Below are positions 1 to 5,859 of a DNA stretch of 8,378 bases, in pieces. Origin of the DNA: an uncultured Collinsella sp. (GTDB lineage Bacteria > Actinomycetota > Coriobacteriia > Coriobacteriales > Coriobacteriaceae); the NCBI GenBank assembly GCA_902468695.1, contig CABQZS010000089.1, positions 1-8,378 on the forward strand, given 5' to 3'. The notes beneath the pieces were generated by a model. That model saw only the letters and a program-made list of their open reading frames with translations, had not been told where the DNA came from and did not search any database. The translations under genes and the position numbers were made by a program. Each line of letters starts with the position of its first letter. Within the stretch, counting starts at the first letter, position 1.

Positions 1-370
1 CGGGGAAGCTGAACGGCTGGATGATGTTATCGAAGGACTCCTCGGGATACTCGTAGAAGACCCACATGGCCTTAGCGGCATCGATGGGCGAACCGCCGCC
101 GATGGCGATAATCCAGTCGGGCTCGAACTCGCGCATGGCCTCGGCGCCCTTCATGACCGTCTCAATGGACGGGTCGGACTCGACGCCCTCGAACAGCTTG
201 ACCTCGAAACCGCCTTCCTTAAGGTCGGCCTCAACGTCCTGCAGGAACCCGCCGCGGCGCATAGAGCTGCCGCCAGAAACGATGATGGCCTTCTTGCCCT
301 TGAGGTTCTTTACCTCGTGGCGAGCGCCCTCACCAAAGTACAGATCGCGAGGATTGGTAAAACGTCCCAT
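1..370 (-). CDS. Iron-containing alcohol dehydrogenase, N-terminal part (cut by window edge)
   Basis: Reverse-strand reading gives 123 codons beginning MGRFTNPRDLYFGEGARHEV and running off the left edge, so only the N-terminal third is present. Residues 91-97 are GGGSPID followed by AAK, the nucleotide-binding signature of the group III (Fe-dependent) alcohol dehydrogenase family. The stretch DPSIETVMKGAE (66-77), followed by REFEPDW (80-86), is also typical of family members that reduce short-chain aldehydes to alcohols with NAD(P)H in fermenting anaerobes. The metal-ligand Asp/His residues lie beyond the edge and cannot be checked. The ATG at 370 is preceded by a perfect AGGAGG (complement of 377-382) six bases away, which fixes the start. 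The substrate (ethanol, butanol, propanediol) cannot be told from this part. The family call is secure; the substrate is unknown. Confidence 0.9.
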   Translation of the reverse strand, partial: MGRFTNPRDLYFGEGARHEVKNLKGKKAIIVSGGSSMRRGGFLQDVEADLKEGGFEVKLFEGVESDPSIETVMKGAEAMREFEPDWIIAIGGGSPIDAAKAMWVFYEYPEESFDNIIQPFSFP

Positions 371-406
371 ACTGTGCCTCCTAAACAAGCCCCTCTTAGA
401 CTTGCG

Positions 407-437
407 TATATAACGGAGCACCCAATTGGCTCCGTTA
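407..437 (-). promoter_or_regulatory. Possible promoter/operator of the alcohol dehydrogenase gene (9-bp dyad)
   Basis: TAACGGAGC at 411-419 and GCTCCGTTA at 429-437 form a perfect 9-bp inverted repeat with a 9-base centre. A TATATA box (407-412) overlaps the inner edge of the dyad and would start transcription near 400, giving a leader of about 30 nt before the ATG at 370. TAACGG at 432-437 would then be a weak -35 with a 19-bp spacer, an arrangement known from MerR-type promoters. The dyad could be a repressor or activator site, or a leader hairpin if transcription starts further upstream. The dyad is seen directly; promoter and operator roles are inferred. Confidence 0.4.
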
Positions 438-440
438 GGA

Positions 441-859
441 CCGGTTTGCGCGTTGCCGGCGATGACAATGCGCGATGTCTTAACGTCTCGACGCTCAGAC
501 AAACATTATTTTACCGTTCTGGTTGGTCAGTTATTCACCTAAAGCTGACAATGATGAAACGTTTTTTCTATCCCTGAAGACCCTTGTGGGGTCATTCATA
601 CTCCCAAGCTGGGCAAACGTTTTATCAGGGTTGACCACATATCCCGGACAGGGCTGTGCCCCTCCAAAATGTGCCCCGTTCGCCGCCAAAAATCGACCGT
701 TTACGGCACTGTGATACCACCCGCGCAACCGAGGTGCCGACATTTGTGCGACATCCGTCTTCGTGGTGCAAAGGTGCAAGTCCAAGTGCGGCACCCCCGG
801 TGTGCCACATGCGGGTAAACTAGAACCTTATATAGAAACATTTGAACCCTAACCGCAGC
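441..859. other. Divergent intergenic region, no supported gene
   Basis: This lies between the leftward dehydrogenase and the rightward TPR operon. Short open frames here lack ribosome binding sites and family features, so no gene is called. Bases 497-640 are AT-richer than the surroundings and contain two AAACGTTT palindromes and a small foldable segment (572-630). The promoter of the plus-strand operon should lie near the right end: TAAACT (816-821) or TTATAT/TATATA (828-835) are candidate -10 boxes, but neither has a convincing -35. Bases 772-782 resemble one segment of a cobalamin riboswitch, but the rest of that aptamer is missing. Confidence 0.5.
557..622. repeat. Pair of AAACGTTT palindromes, possible operator pair
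   Basis: The 8-bp palindrome AAACGTTT occurs at 557-564 and at 615-622, both followed by at least one more T (AAACGTTTT in both). They are 58 bp apart, about five and a half helical turns. Palindromes with a central CG and flanking A/T tracts are typical of LacI-family operators, and paired sites suggest looping. No regulator gene is in the window, and which divergent gene they would serve is unclear. Pattern seen directly; function inferred. Confidence 0.35.
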
Positions 860-871
860 AAAGGAGGCCCC

Positions 872-1948
872 ATGGCATTCGATCCCATTCAAGAGGATTG
901 CCATCGCCTCGTTCTTGAGGCCTTGCGCCGCGACAATATCCCGCTCACTGACGGCCCCGCCGTCGAGCGTCTAATGGAGCAATTCACCCGCAACCCCGCG
1001 CCGCTCATCGTGCACGACCGCGACCGAGCTGGGCATCTGATTGCCAAGGTCGTCGAGGCTGTCGACTACCGCATCCCCTTTATCCCCGACGACGCCCAGG
1101 CAGAGCAAGAAGAAGCCGCAGCCGAGAACATGCTCCGCGAGGCAGCCGCGCTCGATCCGGCCAACTGGGATGCCCAGCGCATGCTGACGGCGCTCACCGC
1201 CGAATCCAACGAGGAATACGTACAGTATCTGGTGTCCAAGTGCGACGAGGTGGAGCACGACCTGGCGCTCAAGATTGCCTCGGCACAGGACCCCTACGAG
1301 CGTGAGGCCGCAGGCGACCTGACCCGCCGTCCCTACCTGCGCTGGCTTGCCGCCTTGGCATCGCGCGCGCTCATTAGCGGCCGCTACCGCATGTCGCTGG
1401 ATGCCGCGAATCGCAGCCTGGACTTTGCGCCCAACGACCCCGCTGGCGTCCGCCATACCGCGATGCTTGCCATGGCAAAGCTCGAATACCCTGCCGAGGA
1501 GCTCAAGCGTTTTCGTTCCGCCCACTCCGTGCCCTATCTCGCCAACACGCCGCTGCGCCGCCGTCCCAAGGACGCAGAGCGCGACCTGGACCCGTGGACG
1601 CTCATCGCGCTGATGAGCGCTGCTTGGCGCGAGCTGGATTACGAGGGCGCCGAGCACTACCTGCGTATCCTTGCGCGCTCGTGTCCGCACGCAGCCGAGG
1701 CACTCTACTTCCAAACCGAGTTTCCCGATGGCGTCTATGCCCGCGTCAACGTAGGTCCGGGCTCCACCGATGAGCTCGTCCTTGCCCTGTCCGAGGCGAC
1801 GCCGGTGCTGCAGGAGGGCCTAGGCGCGCCCGACAACGCCAGCTTTGCCGCCTGGGTCGCCACCAACGACATCGTGCGCTCCCAAATCGACGAGCGCATC
1901 CTACGCGCAGCCGAGCAGGGGCTTCCATTTAAGGGAGGAGACCTCTAA
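872..1948 (+). CDS. TPR/alpha-solenoid-like protein, 358 aa, function unknown
   Basis: The product is a soluble, almost wholly helical, acidic protein with no signal peptide or membrane segment, so probably cytoplasmic. I recognise no enzyme motif. Residues 153-195 (RPYLRW..LA..L..GRYR......L.FAPNDPAGVRH) look like a TPR-type helical pair, in the style of TPR families related to ST7, which carry a similar RPY...NPNDNQG-R pattern; residues 88-125 resemble another helical hairpin. The function could be scaffolding or protein binding, but nothing here names a partner. The ATG at 872 is preferred over an upstream in-frame TTG at 842 because AAAGGAGG (860-867) sits four bases before it and the intervening codons look non-coding. 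The stop overlaps the next start (TAATG), implying translational coupling. The next protein appears to be a diverged paralogue. Confidence 0.8.
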   Translation: MAFDPIQEDCHRLVLEALRRDNIPLTDGPAVERLMEQFTRNPAPLIVHDRDRAGHLIAKVVEAVDYRIPFIPDDAQAEQEEAAAENMLREAAALDPANWDAQRMLTALTAESNEEYVQYLVSKCDEVEHDLALKIASAQDPYEREAAGDLTRRPYLRWLAALASRALISGRYRMSLDAANRSLDFAPNDPAGVRHTAMLAMAKLEYPAEELKRFRSAHSVPYLANTPLRRRPKDAERDLDPWTLIALMSAAWRELDYEGAEHYLRILARSCPHAAEALYFQTEFPDGVYARVNVGPGSTDELVLALSEATPVLQEGLGAPDNASFAAWVATNDIVRSQIDERILRAAEQGLPFKGGDL

Positions 1949-2991
1949 TGGATCCGAGCGTCTACATCCCCGCCTACTTGGAGCGCACCTATCTGGCATC
2001 GCACCCCGAACTCACCGATGCAGCACGCGAGCTTGTCCATAACGACATCAGCGCAAACCCTCAAAAGTATGCGCAGACCGAGCATGCCCAAGCGCTGCTG
2101 TCCTATGCCGGCGTTCATCGTCATTTGCTTGACGAGCTTCGCCGCATCGAGGATATGGGCAGCGACGAGGAGTTTGAGCAGACGCGCAACCGCCTGTTCG
2201 ACGACATGCGCGATGAGCTGCTCAAGATTGTTCGCGTCGATGCGCATGTCCTCGATGCCCAGCTGCTCGCCATCATCCTGGCGGACACGCCCGTCGATGC
2301 CTGCCTGGGCGACTTGATGAAGCTCGAGACGAGTACGGCCGACTACCTGCAACAGAGCGTGCCCGGGTTTGATATGGAGGCCCCGCACTACTGGGCCAAT
2401 AATGTTTTGGCCGACGGTGTCACCGCAGCAGACCTTACCGTGAGCGAGCCGGCGCTTATCGGCTGGCTTCACACGCTCGAGGCCATCTCGCAGCTGTGCA
2501 TGGCGAGCGCTCGTTACCGCGCCGCCGCCAACTATTCTCGCCGCGTCCTTAAGGCGGAGGGTTATCCCACCCGGGCCGCCGGCACCGTGTTGCTTGCCCT
2601 CGCCCGCTTGGAAGACCAGGACGGTTTTTTTGCCCTGGCACATCAGCTCGAGGAACAGATGGGGGCAGACGCACTCGAGAACTCCCCCTGGTACCTGCTC
2701 GCCCGCACGATTCTGCTGTTCAAAACAAACAAGATGCGCCCGGCGACGCGCGCGCTGCGTGAGTTCGCCAACCGTTGCGAGGGCGGCGCGTTCTTCTTGC
2801 TGAACCCCATGTACCAGACGCCGTATCTTCCCTGCCGACCCGAGCCGCGCGACCCCTGGGACCTCTCGCACCAGGCGGTTTGGGAAGCCGACGGCATTAT
2901 CTCGGACACCCCCGACTTTGCCCCCTGGGCCAACGCCTGCGAAGACGTATCGCAGCTTGCCCAGGAATTTGCGCGCCGCTACGGCTTTTAG
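1948..2991 (+). CDS. TPR/alpha-solenoid-like protein, 347 aa, paralogue of upstream gene
   Basis: The start ATG (1948-1950) shares its A with the preceding TAA stop, and GGGAGGAG (1933-1940) lies seven bases upstream, so the start is well supported. The protein is acidic, helical and soluble, with no signal peptide or catalytic motif. Several blocks match the upstream protein in the same order: LDAQLLA (102-108) with WDAQRML (99-105), ARYR...LALARLE (188-222) with GRYR...LAMAKLE (170-205), SPWYLLA (246-252) with DPWTLIA (240-246), and FAPW (324-327) with FAAW (325-328). The C-terminal part (279-326) is rich in aromatic residues and prolines (GGAFFLLNP, TPYLP, PRDPWD, VWEADGIISDTPDFAPW) and may be the most conserved surface. 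The two genes probably act as a pair, perhaps as a heteromer. The MurT-GatD gene follows after 45 bp with no terminator, so all three may be cotranscribed; this suggests but does not prove a cell-envelope link. Confidence 0.8.
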   Translation: MDPSVYIPAYLERTYLASHPELTDAARELVHNDISANPQKYAQTEHAQALLSYAGVHRHLLDELRRIEDMGSDEEFEQTRNRLFDDMRDELLKIVRVDAHVLDAQLLAIILADTPVDACLGDLMKLETSTADYLQQSVPGFDMEAPHYWANNVLADGVTAADLTVSEPALIGWLHTLEAISQLCMASARYRAAANYSRRVLKAEGYPTRAAGTVLLALARLEDQDGFFALAHQLEEQMGADALENSPWYLLARTILLFKTNKMRPATRALREFANRCEGGAFFLLNPMYQTPYLPCRPEPRDPWDLSHQAVWEADGIISDTPDFAPWANACEDVSQLAQEFARRYGF

Positions 2992-3036
2992 CGACGCGAT
3001 CGCCCCGACCATGTCATCTATGTTAGGAACGGCTTC

Positions 3037-5214
3037 ATGAACCTCCGCTCATCTCTCGCCTGCACCTCGAGCGATATCGCCCGCTGGGGGCTGCGCTCTG
3101 TCCTCAAACGCCAGGGTGGCGTGCTTCCCGGCCGTATCGCCATGAAGATCGACCCCGAGCTGCTAAGCGACCTCGCAAGCCTGGTCGACCGCAGCGTGGT
3201 GATCACCGGCACCAACGGCAAGACCACGACCTCCAACCTCATCGCCGACGCAGTTGCTGCCAGCGGCGCTACCGTGGTGTGCAACCGCGCCGGCAACAAT
3301 ATGGAGCCTGGTGTGGTGGGTGCTCTGCTCGAGGCCCGCGGCGGCCTTAAGCACACCAGCAGCGGCAAGCGCGTGGGCGTTTTTGAGTGCGACGAGCTCT
3401 ACACCGTACGCGTTCTGCCCAAGCTCAAGCCGACGTACTTTGTGCTGCTCAACCTGTTCCGCGACCAGCTGGACCGTTACGGCGAGATCGACCACACCCA
3501 GGACGTCATCGCCCACGCGCTGGAGCTCTCTCCGGCAACAACGCTCATCTACAACGCAGACGACCCGCTATGTGCCGCAATCGCCGCGCGCGTTCCCAAC
3601 GCAAGCATCGCCTTTGGCATCGACGGCGCCACCGACACCGAATCCGACCGCATTAGCGACTCGCGTTTTTGCTCACAGTGCAACGCGCCGTTGGAGTACG
3701 ACTATGTGCAGTACGGACAGCTTGGCGCATACCATTGCCCCTCGTGCGGCTGGGCCCGCCCTGGGCTTGTCCGTCGCGTGACGGGCGTGGAGCTCGGCTG
3801 CGACGGCTACGGCTTTGACCTGGTCTTTGGATCTGCGCCCGACGCAGCTGCCGTACACATCGCCACACGCTACAACGGCCTGTATATGGTCTACAACGTA
3901 GCCGCAGCCTTCTTCGCTGCCCACGAGCTGGGCGTGGACGCGGCGCATCTGCAGCCCACGCTCGATGCCTACATCCCCGCGGGCGGGCGTATGGGCCGCT
4001 GGGAGATCGCCGGCCGTACCGTCGAGGCAAACCTGGCCAAAAATCCCGTGGGTTTCGATCGCCAGATTCAGTCCATTAAAACGGCAGGCGGCAGGCTCTG
4101 CGCCTTCTTCCTCAACGACAACGATGCCGACGGCCACGATGTATCGTGGATCTACGACGTCGACTTTGAGCGCATCGCCGACACAACGGGACTTGTCGCC
4201 TTTGCCGGCGGCACGCGTGCACACGATATGCAGGTGCGTCTCAAGTACGCCGGCATCAATGCCGCAATTATCTCGGACGTCGCGCAGGCGATCGGCGCCG
4301 TGGCAGACGAGGAGGCTGGCGACACTTTCTATGCCGTCGCCAACTACACGGCCTTTCCGCCGCTGGTAAAGGAGCTCGACGAGCTTAAGGGTACCGATGC
4401 GGCTACGGTTGCCGCCCACGCCGCAACGTGCGCCGATGGCAGTGCCGTCCCCGTCGGCGTCGCGCCGGTCGAGCTCTCGCGCCCGCTGCGCATCGTCTAC
4501 CTGTATCCCGATGCCCTCAACCTCTATGGCGACGGCGGCAATGTCATCGCCCTCGAGCGCCGCTGCGCCTGGCGCGGCATTCCCGTGCGCGTGGACGAGG
4601 TCCGCATGGGCGAGACGCTCGATCTGCATGATGCCGATATCGTCATGATGGGCGGCGGCTCCGATCGCGACCAGCTGGCCGTGGCGCACGAGCTGCTCGC
4701 TCAAAAAGACAAGGTTGCGGCCTATGTTGAGGACGGCGGCACACTGCTTGCCATCTGTGGCAGCTATCAGCTGCTCGGTCGTTCGTACTATATGGGCGAT
4801 GATCGCATTGAGGGTCTGGGCGTCATTGCCGCCGAAACTGTACGCGGCTCCGACCGCCTGATCGGCAATGTCGCCGTCAAGACCGACCTGGCACCTGAGC
4901 CCTTTGTGGGATTCGAGAACCACGGCGGCCGCACCCTGCTCGATACAGAGGCCACGCCACTCGGAACGTCCGTCGTTGCGGGCACCGGCAACAACGGCGA
5001 CGATGGCTTTGAGGGCATCATCTACAAGGGCGTCATCGGCACGTACCTGCACGGACCAGCGCTACCCAAGAACCCCGAGCTCGCCGACTGGCTCATTACC
5101 CACGCCCTCGAGCGCCGCGGCGATGCGCAGGCCACAGCCCTGCTGCCGCTCAAGCCCCTCGACGACACCTACGAGCGCGCCGCCCACGACGCAGCCATGA
5201 AGCTCCTCCCCTAG
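3037..5214 (+). CDS. Fused lipid II isoglutaminyl synthase, MurT ligase + GatD glutaminase
   Basis: This single 725-aa chain should convert the D-glutamate of lipid II to D-isoglutamine, using ATP and ammonia from glutamine, at the inner face of the membrane. Residues 1-460 are MurT: N-terminal PGRIAMKIDP (31-40), Mur-ligase P-loop GTNGKTTT (58-65), a four-Cys zinc ribbon inserted in the central domain (C212, C215, C234, C237), and a C-terminal ligase domain with FLNDNDADGHDVSWIYD (358-374), the region that supplies the triad aspartate in MurT-GatD complexes. After a linker rich in Ala (about 455-480), residues 483-690 are GatD, a class I glutamine amidotransferase-like domain: YPDALNLYGDGGN (490-502), the nucleophile Cys574 in AICGSYQLLG, and the catalytic His672 in YLHGP. 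All key residues are present, so both halves should be active. In Staphylococcus and Streptococcus these are two proteins from adjacent genes; here there is no stop or frameshift between them. The start at 3037 has only a weak AGGA site, but the N-terminus fits the family. Confidence 0.93.
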   Translation: MNLRSSLACTSSDIARWGLRSVLKRQGGVLPGRIAMKIDPELLSDLASLVDRSVVITGTNGKTTTSNLIADAVAASGATVVCNRAGNNMEPGVVGALLEARGGLKHTSSGKRVGVFECDELYTVRVLPKLKPTYFVLLNLFRDQLDRYGEIDHTQDVIAHALELSPATTLIYNADDPLCAAIAARVPNASIAFGIDGATDTESDRISDSRFCSQCNAPLEYDYVQYGQLGAYHCPSCGWARPGLVRRVTGVELGCDGYGFDLVFGSAPDAAAVHIATRYNGLYMVYNVAAAFFAAHELGVDAAHLQPTLDAYIPAGGRMGRWEIAGRTVEANLAKNPVGFDRQIQSIKTAGGRLCAFFLNDNDADGHDVSWIYDVDFERIADTTGLVAFAGGTRAHDMQVRLKYAGINAAIISDVAQAIGAVADEEAGDTFYAVANYTAFPPLVKELDELKGTDAATVAAHAATCADGSAVPVGVAPVELSRPLRIVYLYPDALNLYGDGGNVIALERRCAWRGIPVRVDEVRMGETLDLHDADIVMMGGGSDRDQLAVAHELLAQKDKVAAYVEDGGTLLAICGSYQLLGRSYYMGDDRIEGLGVIAAETVRGSDRLIGNVAVKTDLAPEPFVGFENHGGRTLLDTEATPLGTSVVAGTGNNGDDGFEGIIYKGVIGTYLHGPALPKNPELADWLITHALERRGDAQATALLPLKPLDDTYERAAHDAAMKLLP

Positions 5215-5220
5215 CACCCC

Positions 5221-5258
5221 ACCACCACAAAGGGAACAGGCACCTTTGTGGTGGTTTT
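5221..5258 (+). terminator. Rho-independent terminator after the MurT-GatD gene
   Basis: ACCACCACAAAGG (5221-5233) pairs perfectly with CCTTTGTGGTGGT (5243-5255), giving a 13-bp stem with a 9-base loop, followed by a short T run (5255-5258). It begins seven bases after the stop codon. The U tract is short, but stem length and position fit a terminator for the plus-strand operon. Confidence 0.8.
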
Positions 5259-5277
5259 GACCCATCCCAGCGGTTTG

Positions 5278-5332
5278 TCTCAATCTGTAACATCTAGACC
5301 GTTAAAAGTCGTCTTACTGTTACAGAATGAGA
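5278..5332. repeat. 55-bp palindromic repeat, unit 1
   Basis: TCTCAATCTGTAACA (5278-5292) is an inverted repeat of TGTTACAGAATGAGA (5318-5332), 14 of 15 positions complementary, around a 25-base centre. A second unit of identical length and layout begins exactly 80 bp downstream. Both are preceded by TTTG. The form (paired inverted short arms, intergenic, in series) resembles REP/REPIN or other palindromic intergenic repeats. Mobility or binding function is inferred. Confidence 0.75.
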
Positions 5333-5357
5333 TGTTCGTCCCGACGCCTGCCTTTTG

Positions 5358-5412
5358 TCTCGATCTGTAACAGATAGAGCCGATTTGCCCGCCCAGATGT
5401 TACAGGTTGAGA
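5358..5412. repeat. 55-bp palindromic repeat, unit 2
   Basis: TCTCGATCTGTAACA (5358-5372) is an inverted repeat of TGTTACAGGTTGAGA (5398-5412), 13 of 15 positions complementary. The arms match unit 1 closely while the centre is unrelated. The inner part of its right arm (AGATGTTACAG) is the exact complement of the inner left arm of unit 1 (CTGTAACATCT), so the arms of the two units could also pair with each other. Confidence 0.75.
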
Positions 5413-5495
5413 TATTTGAAGATCGGGATAGAGAGCCAGCTCCTATGTGGTGGTTTTCCAGTTTGCCAACGATATACGCGCCGGCAAAAAAGTCT

Positions 5496-5503
5496 GCTAT
5501 ACT
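5496..5503 (+). promoter_or_regulatory. tRNA-Glu promoter, extended -10
   Basis: TGCTATACT, starting at 5495-5496, is a near-consensus -10 (TATACT, 5498-5503) with the TG of an extended -10, ending ten bases before the mature tRNA 5' end. No good -35 lies at 17 bp; the nearest TTG motif (TTGCCA, 5463-5468) is too far away. The position fits a short-leader tRNA transcript. Confidence 0.65.
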
Positions 5504-5513
5504 CTTTCCCGCT

Positions 5514-5590
5514 GTCCCCATCGTCTAGCGGCCAAGGACGCCACCCTTTCAAGGTGGATATCGCGGGTTCGAATCCCGCTGGGGGCACCA
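5514..5590 (+). tRNA. tRNA-Glu (anticodon UUC), CCA encoded
   Basis: A complete cloverleaf can be drawn: acceptor GTCCCCA (5514-5520) with TGGGGGC (5580-5586, one T-G wobble); D stem GTC/GAC (5523-5525, 5537-5539); anticodon stem CCACC/GGTGG (5541-5545, 5553-5557) with loop CTTTCAA and anticodon TTC at 5548-5550; T stem GCGGG/CCCGC around TTCGAAT (5568-5574); discriminator A5587 and genomic CCA (5588-5590). UUC reads both glutamate codons. The gene stands alone with its own promoter and terminator. Its last 18 bases recur at 5761-5778. Confidence 0.97.
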
Positions 5591-5671
5591 CAGAATCTGA
5601 GAAGCCCGTTACCAATTCGGTAGCGGGCTTTTTGCTACCCATGCGCCGGGATTCGAACCCGACAGGGTGCG
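5573..5671. repeat. 99-bp direct repeat, copy A (tRNA-Glu 3' end, terminator, inverted T-arm-like end)
   Basis: The segment starts inside the tRNA T loop and contains the last 18 bases of the tRNA, the terminator, and then ATTCGAACCCGA, which reads as a T-arm-like TCGGGTTCGAAT on the other strand. It aligns without gaps to 5761-5859; by hand count 84 of 99 positions are identical, with the differences mostly in the terminator loop and just after it. Copy starts are 188 bp apart. Confidence 0.85.
5602..5633 (+). terminator. Terminator of tRNA-Glu
   Basis: AGCCCGTTACC (5603-5613) pairs with GGTAGCGGGCT (5619-5629), an 11-bp stem with one T-G wobble and a 5-base loop, followed by TTTTT (5629-5633). 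It lies 12 bases after the tRNA CCA. Confidence 0.88.
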
Positions 5672-5760
5672 GAGCTGAGGAAACGCGAAGCGTTTTCCAG
5701 CGCAGCACGCAAGGAGCGAAGCGACGCGGCGAAAGCGGGCGGCGTCAGCCGCACGCGGAC
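5672..5760. other. 89-bp segment packed with small stable hairpins
   Basis: Between the two 99-bp copies are: GGAAACGC-gaa-GCGTTTTCC (5679-5698, one bulge), GCGAAGC (5685-5691 within it and again at 5716-5722), GCGAAAGC (5729-5736) and GCGGC-gtca-GCCGC (5739-5752). GCGAAGC and GCGAAAGC are known as unusually stable DNA mini-hairpins, and GAAA with a GC closing pair is a GNRA tetraloop in RNA. TGCGG at 5668-5672 can pair with CCGCA at 5750-5754, and CGGGAT (5648-5653) with ATCCCG (5761-5766), enclosing the set. No coding potential is evident. Confidence 0.6.
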
Positions 5761-5859
5761 ATCCCGCTGGGGGCACCATTTAAACTGAGAAGCCCGTTGC
5801 CCTTGCAGTGACGGGCTTTTTGCTACCGATATGCCTGGATTCGAACCCGACAGGGTGCG
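5761..5859. repeat. 99-bp direct repeat, copy B (tRNA-Glu 3' fragment with orphan terminator)
   Basis: The copy begins with the exact last 18 bases of tRNA-Glu (5761-5778, including CCA) but has no tRNA body before it. CGCGG at 5754-5758 may be a decayed remnant of the T stem. The copy then repeats the terminator and the T-arm-like end. It cannot make a tRNA, so it is a tRNA 3' remnant. Confidence 0.85.
5790..5821 (+). terminator. Duplicate terminator hairpin in copy B
   Basis: AGCCCGT (5791-5797) pairs with ACGGGCT (5811-5817), followed by TTTTT (5817-5821). The outer stem of the tRNA terminator is preserved, and its T-G wobble is replaced by a T-A pair, while the loop has diverged. It probably still terminates read-through although no gene precedes it directly. 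Confidence 0.7.

Noticed and set aside
508..513. TAAAAT as an alternative minus-strand -10 for the dehydrogenase gene.
   Set aside because: No acceptable -35 at 16-19 bp, and it would give a leader of about 130 nt; the TATATA at 407-412 fits better.
741..821. Cobalamin-riboswitch-like segment: GAGGTGCC then GGTGCAAGTCC and a GCGG/CCC stretch before the TPR operon.
   Set aside because: The essential AGGGAA segment and the CCCGCNACTGT core are missing, the spacing is too tight, and the downstream genes have no visible link to cobalamin. A covariance-model scan (RF00174) would settle it.
971..1714. Long minus-strand open frame inside the first TPR gene.
   Set aside because: It is a shadow of a GC-rich coding frame, with no ribosome binding site and no family features; the plus-strand frame has start signals and coherent helical repeats.
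3673..5052. 459-codon minus-strand open frame opposite the MurT-GatD gene.
   Set aside because: It lies opposite a clear enzyme gene with all catalytic motifs; its sequence has no recognisable fold and reflects codon bias.
5672..5778. A second tRNA or tRNA pseudogene ending at the copy-B CCA.
   Set aside because: No 5' acceptor strand, D arm or anticodon arm can be found upstream; only the last 18 bases match tRNA-Glu.
5407..5811. Plus-strand open frame running through tRNA-Glu and the repeats.
   Set aside because: It crosses a structural tRNA and two terminators and has no ribosome binding site.
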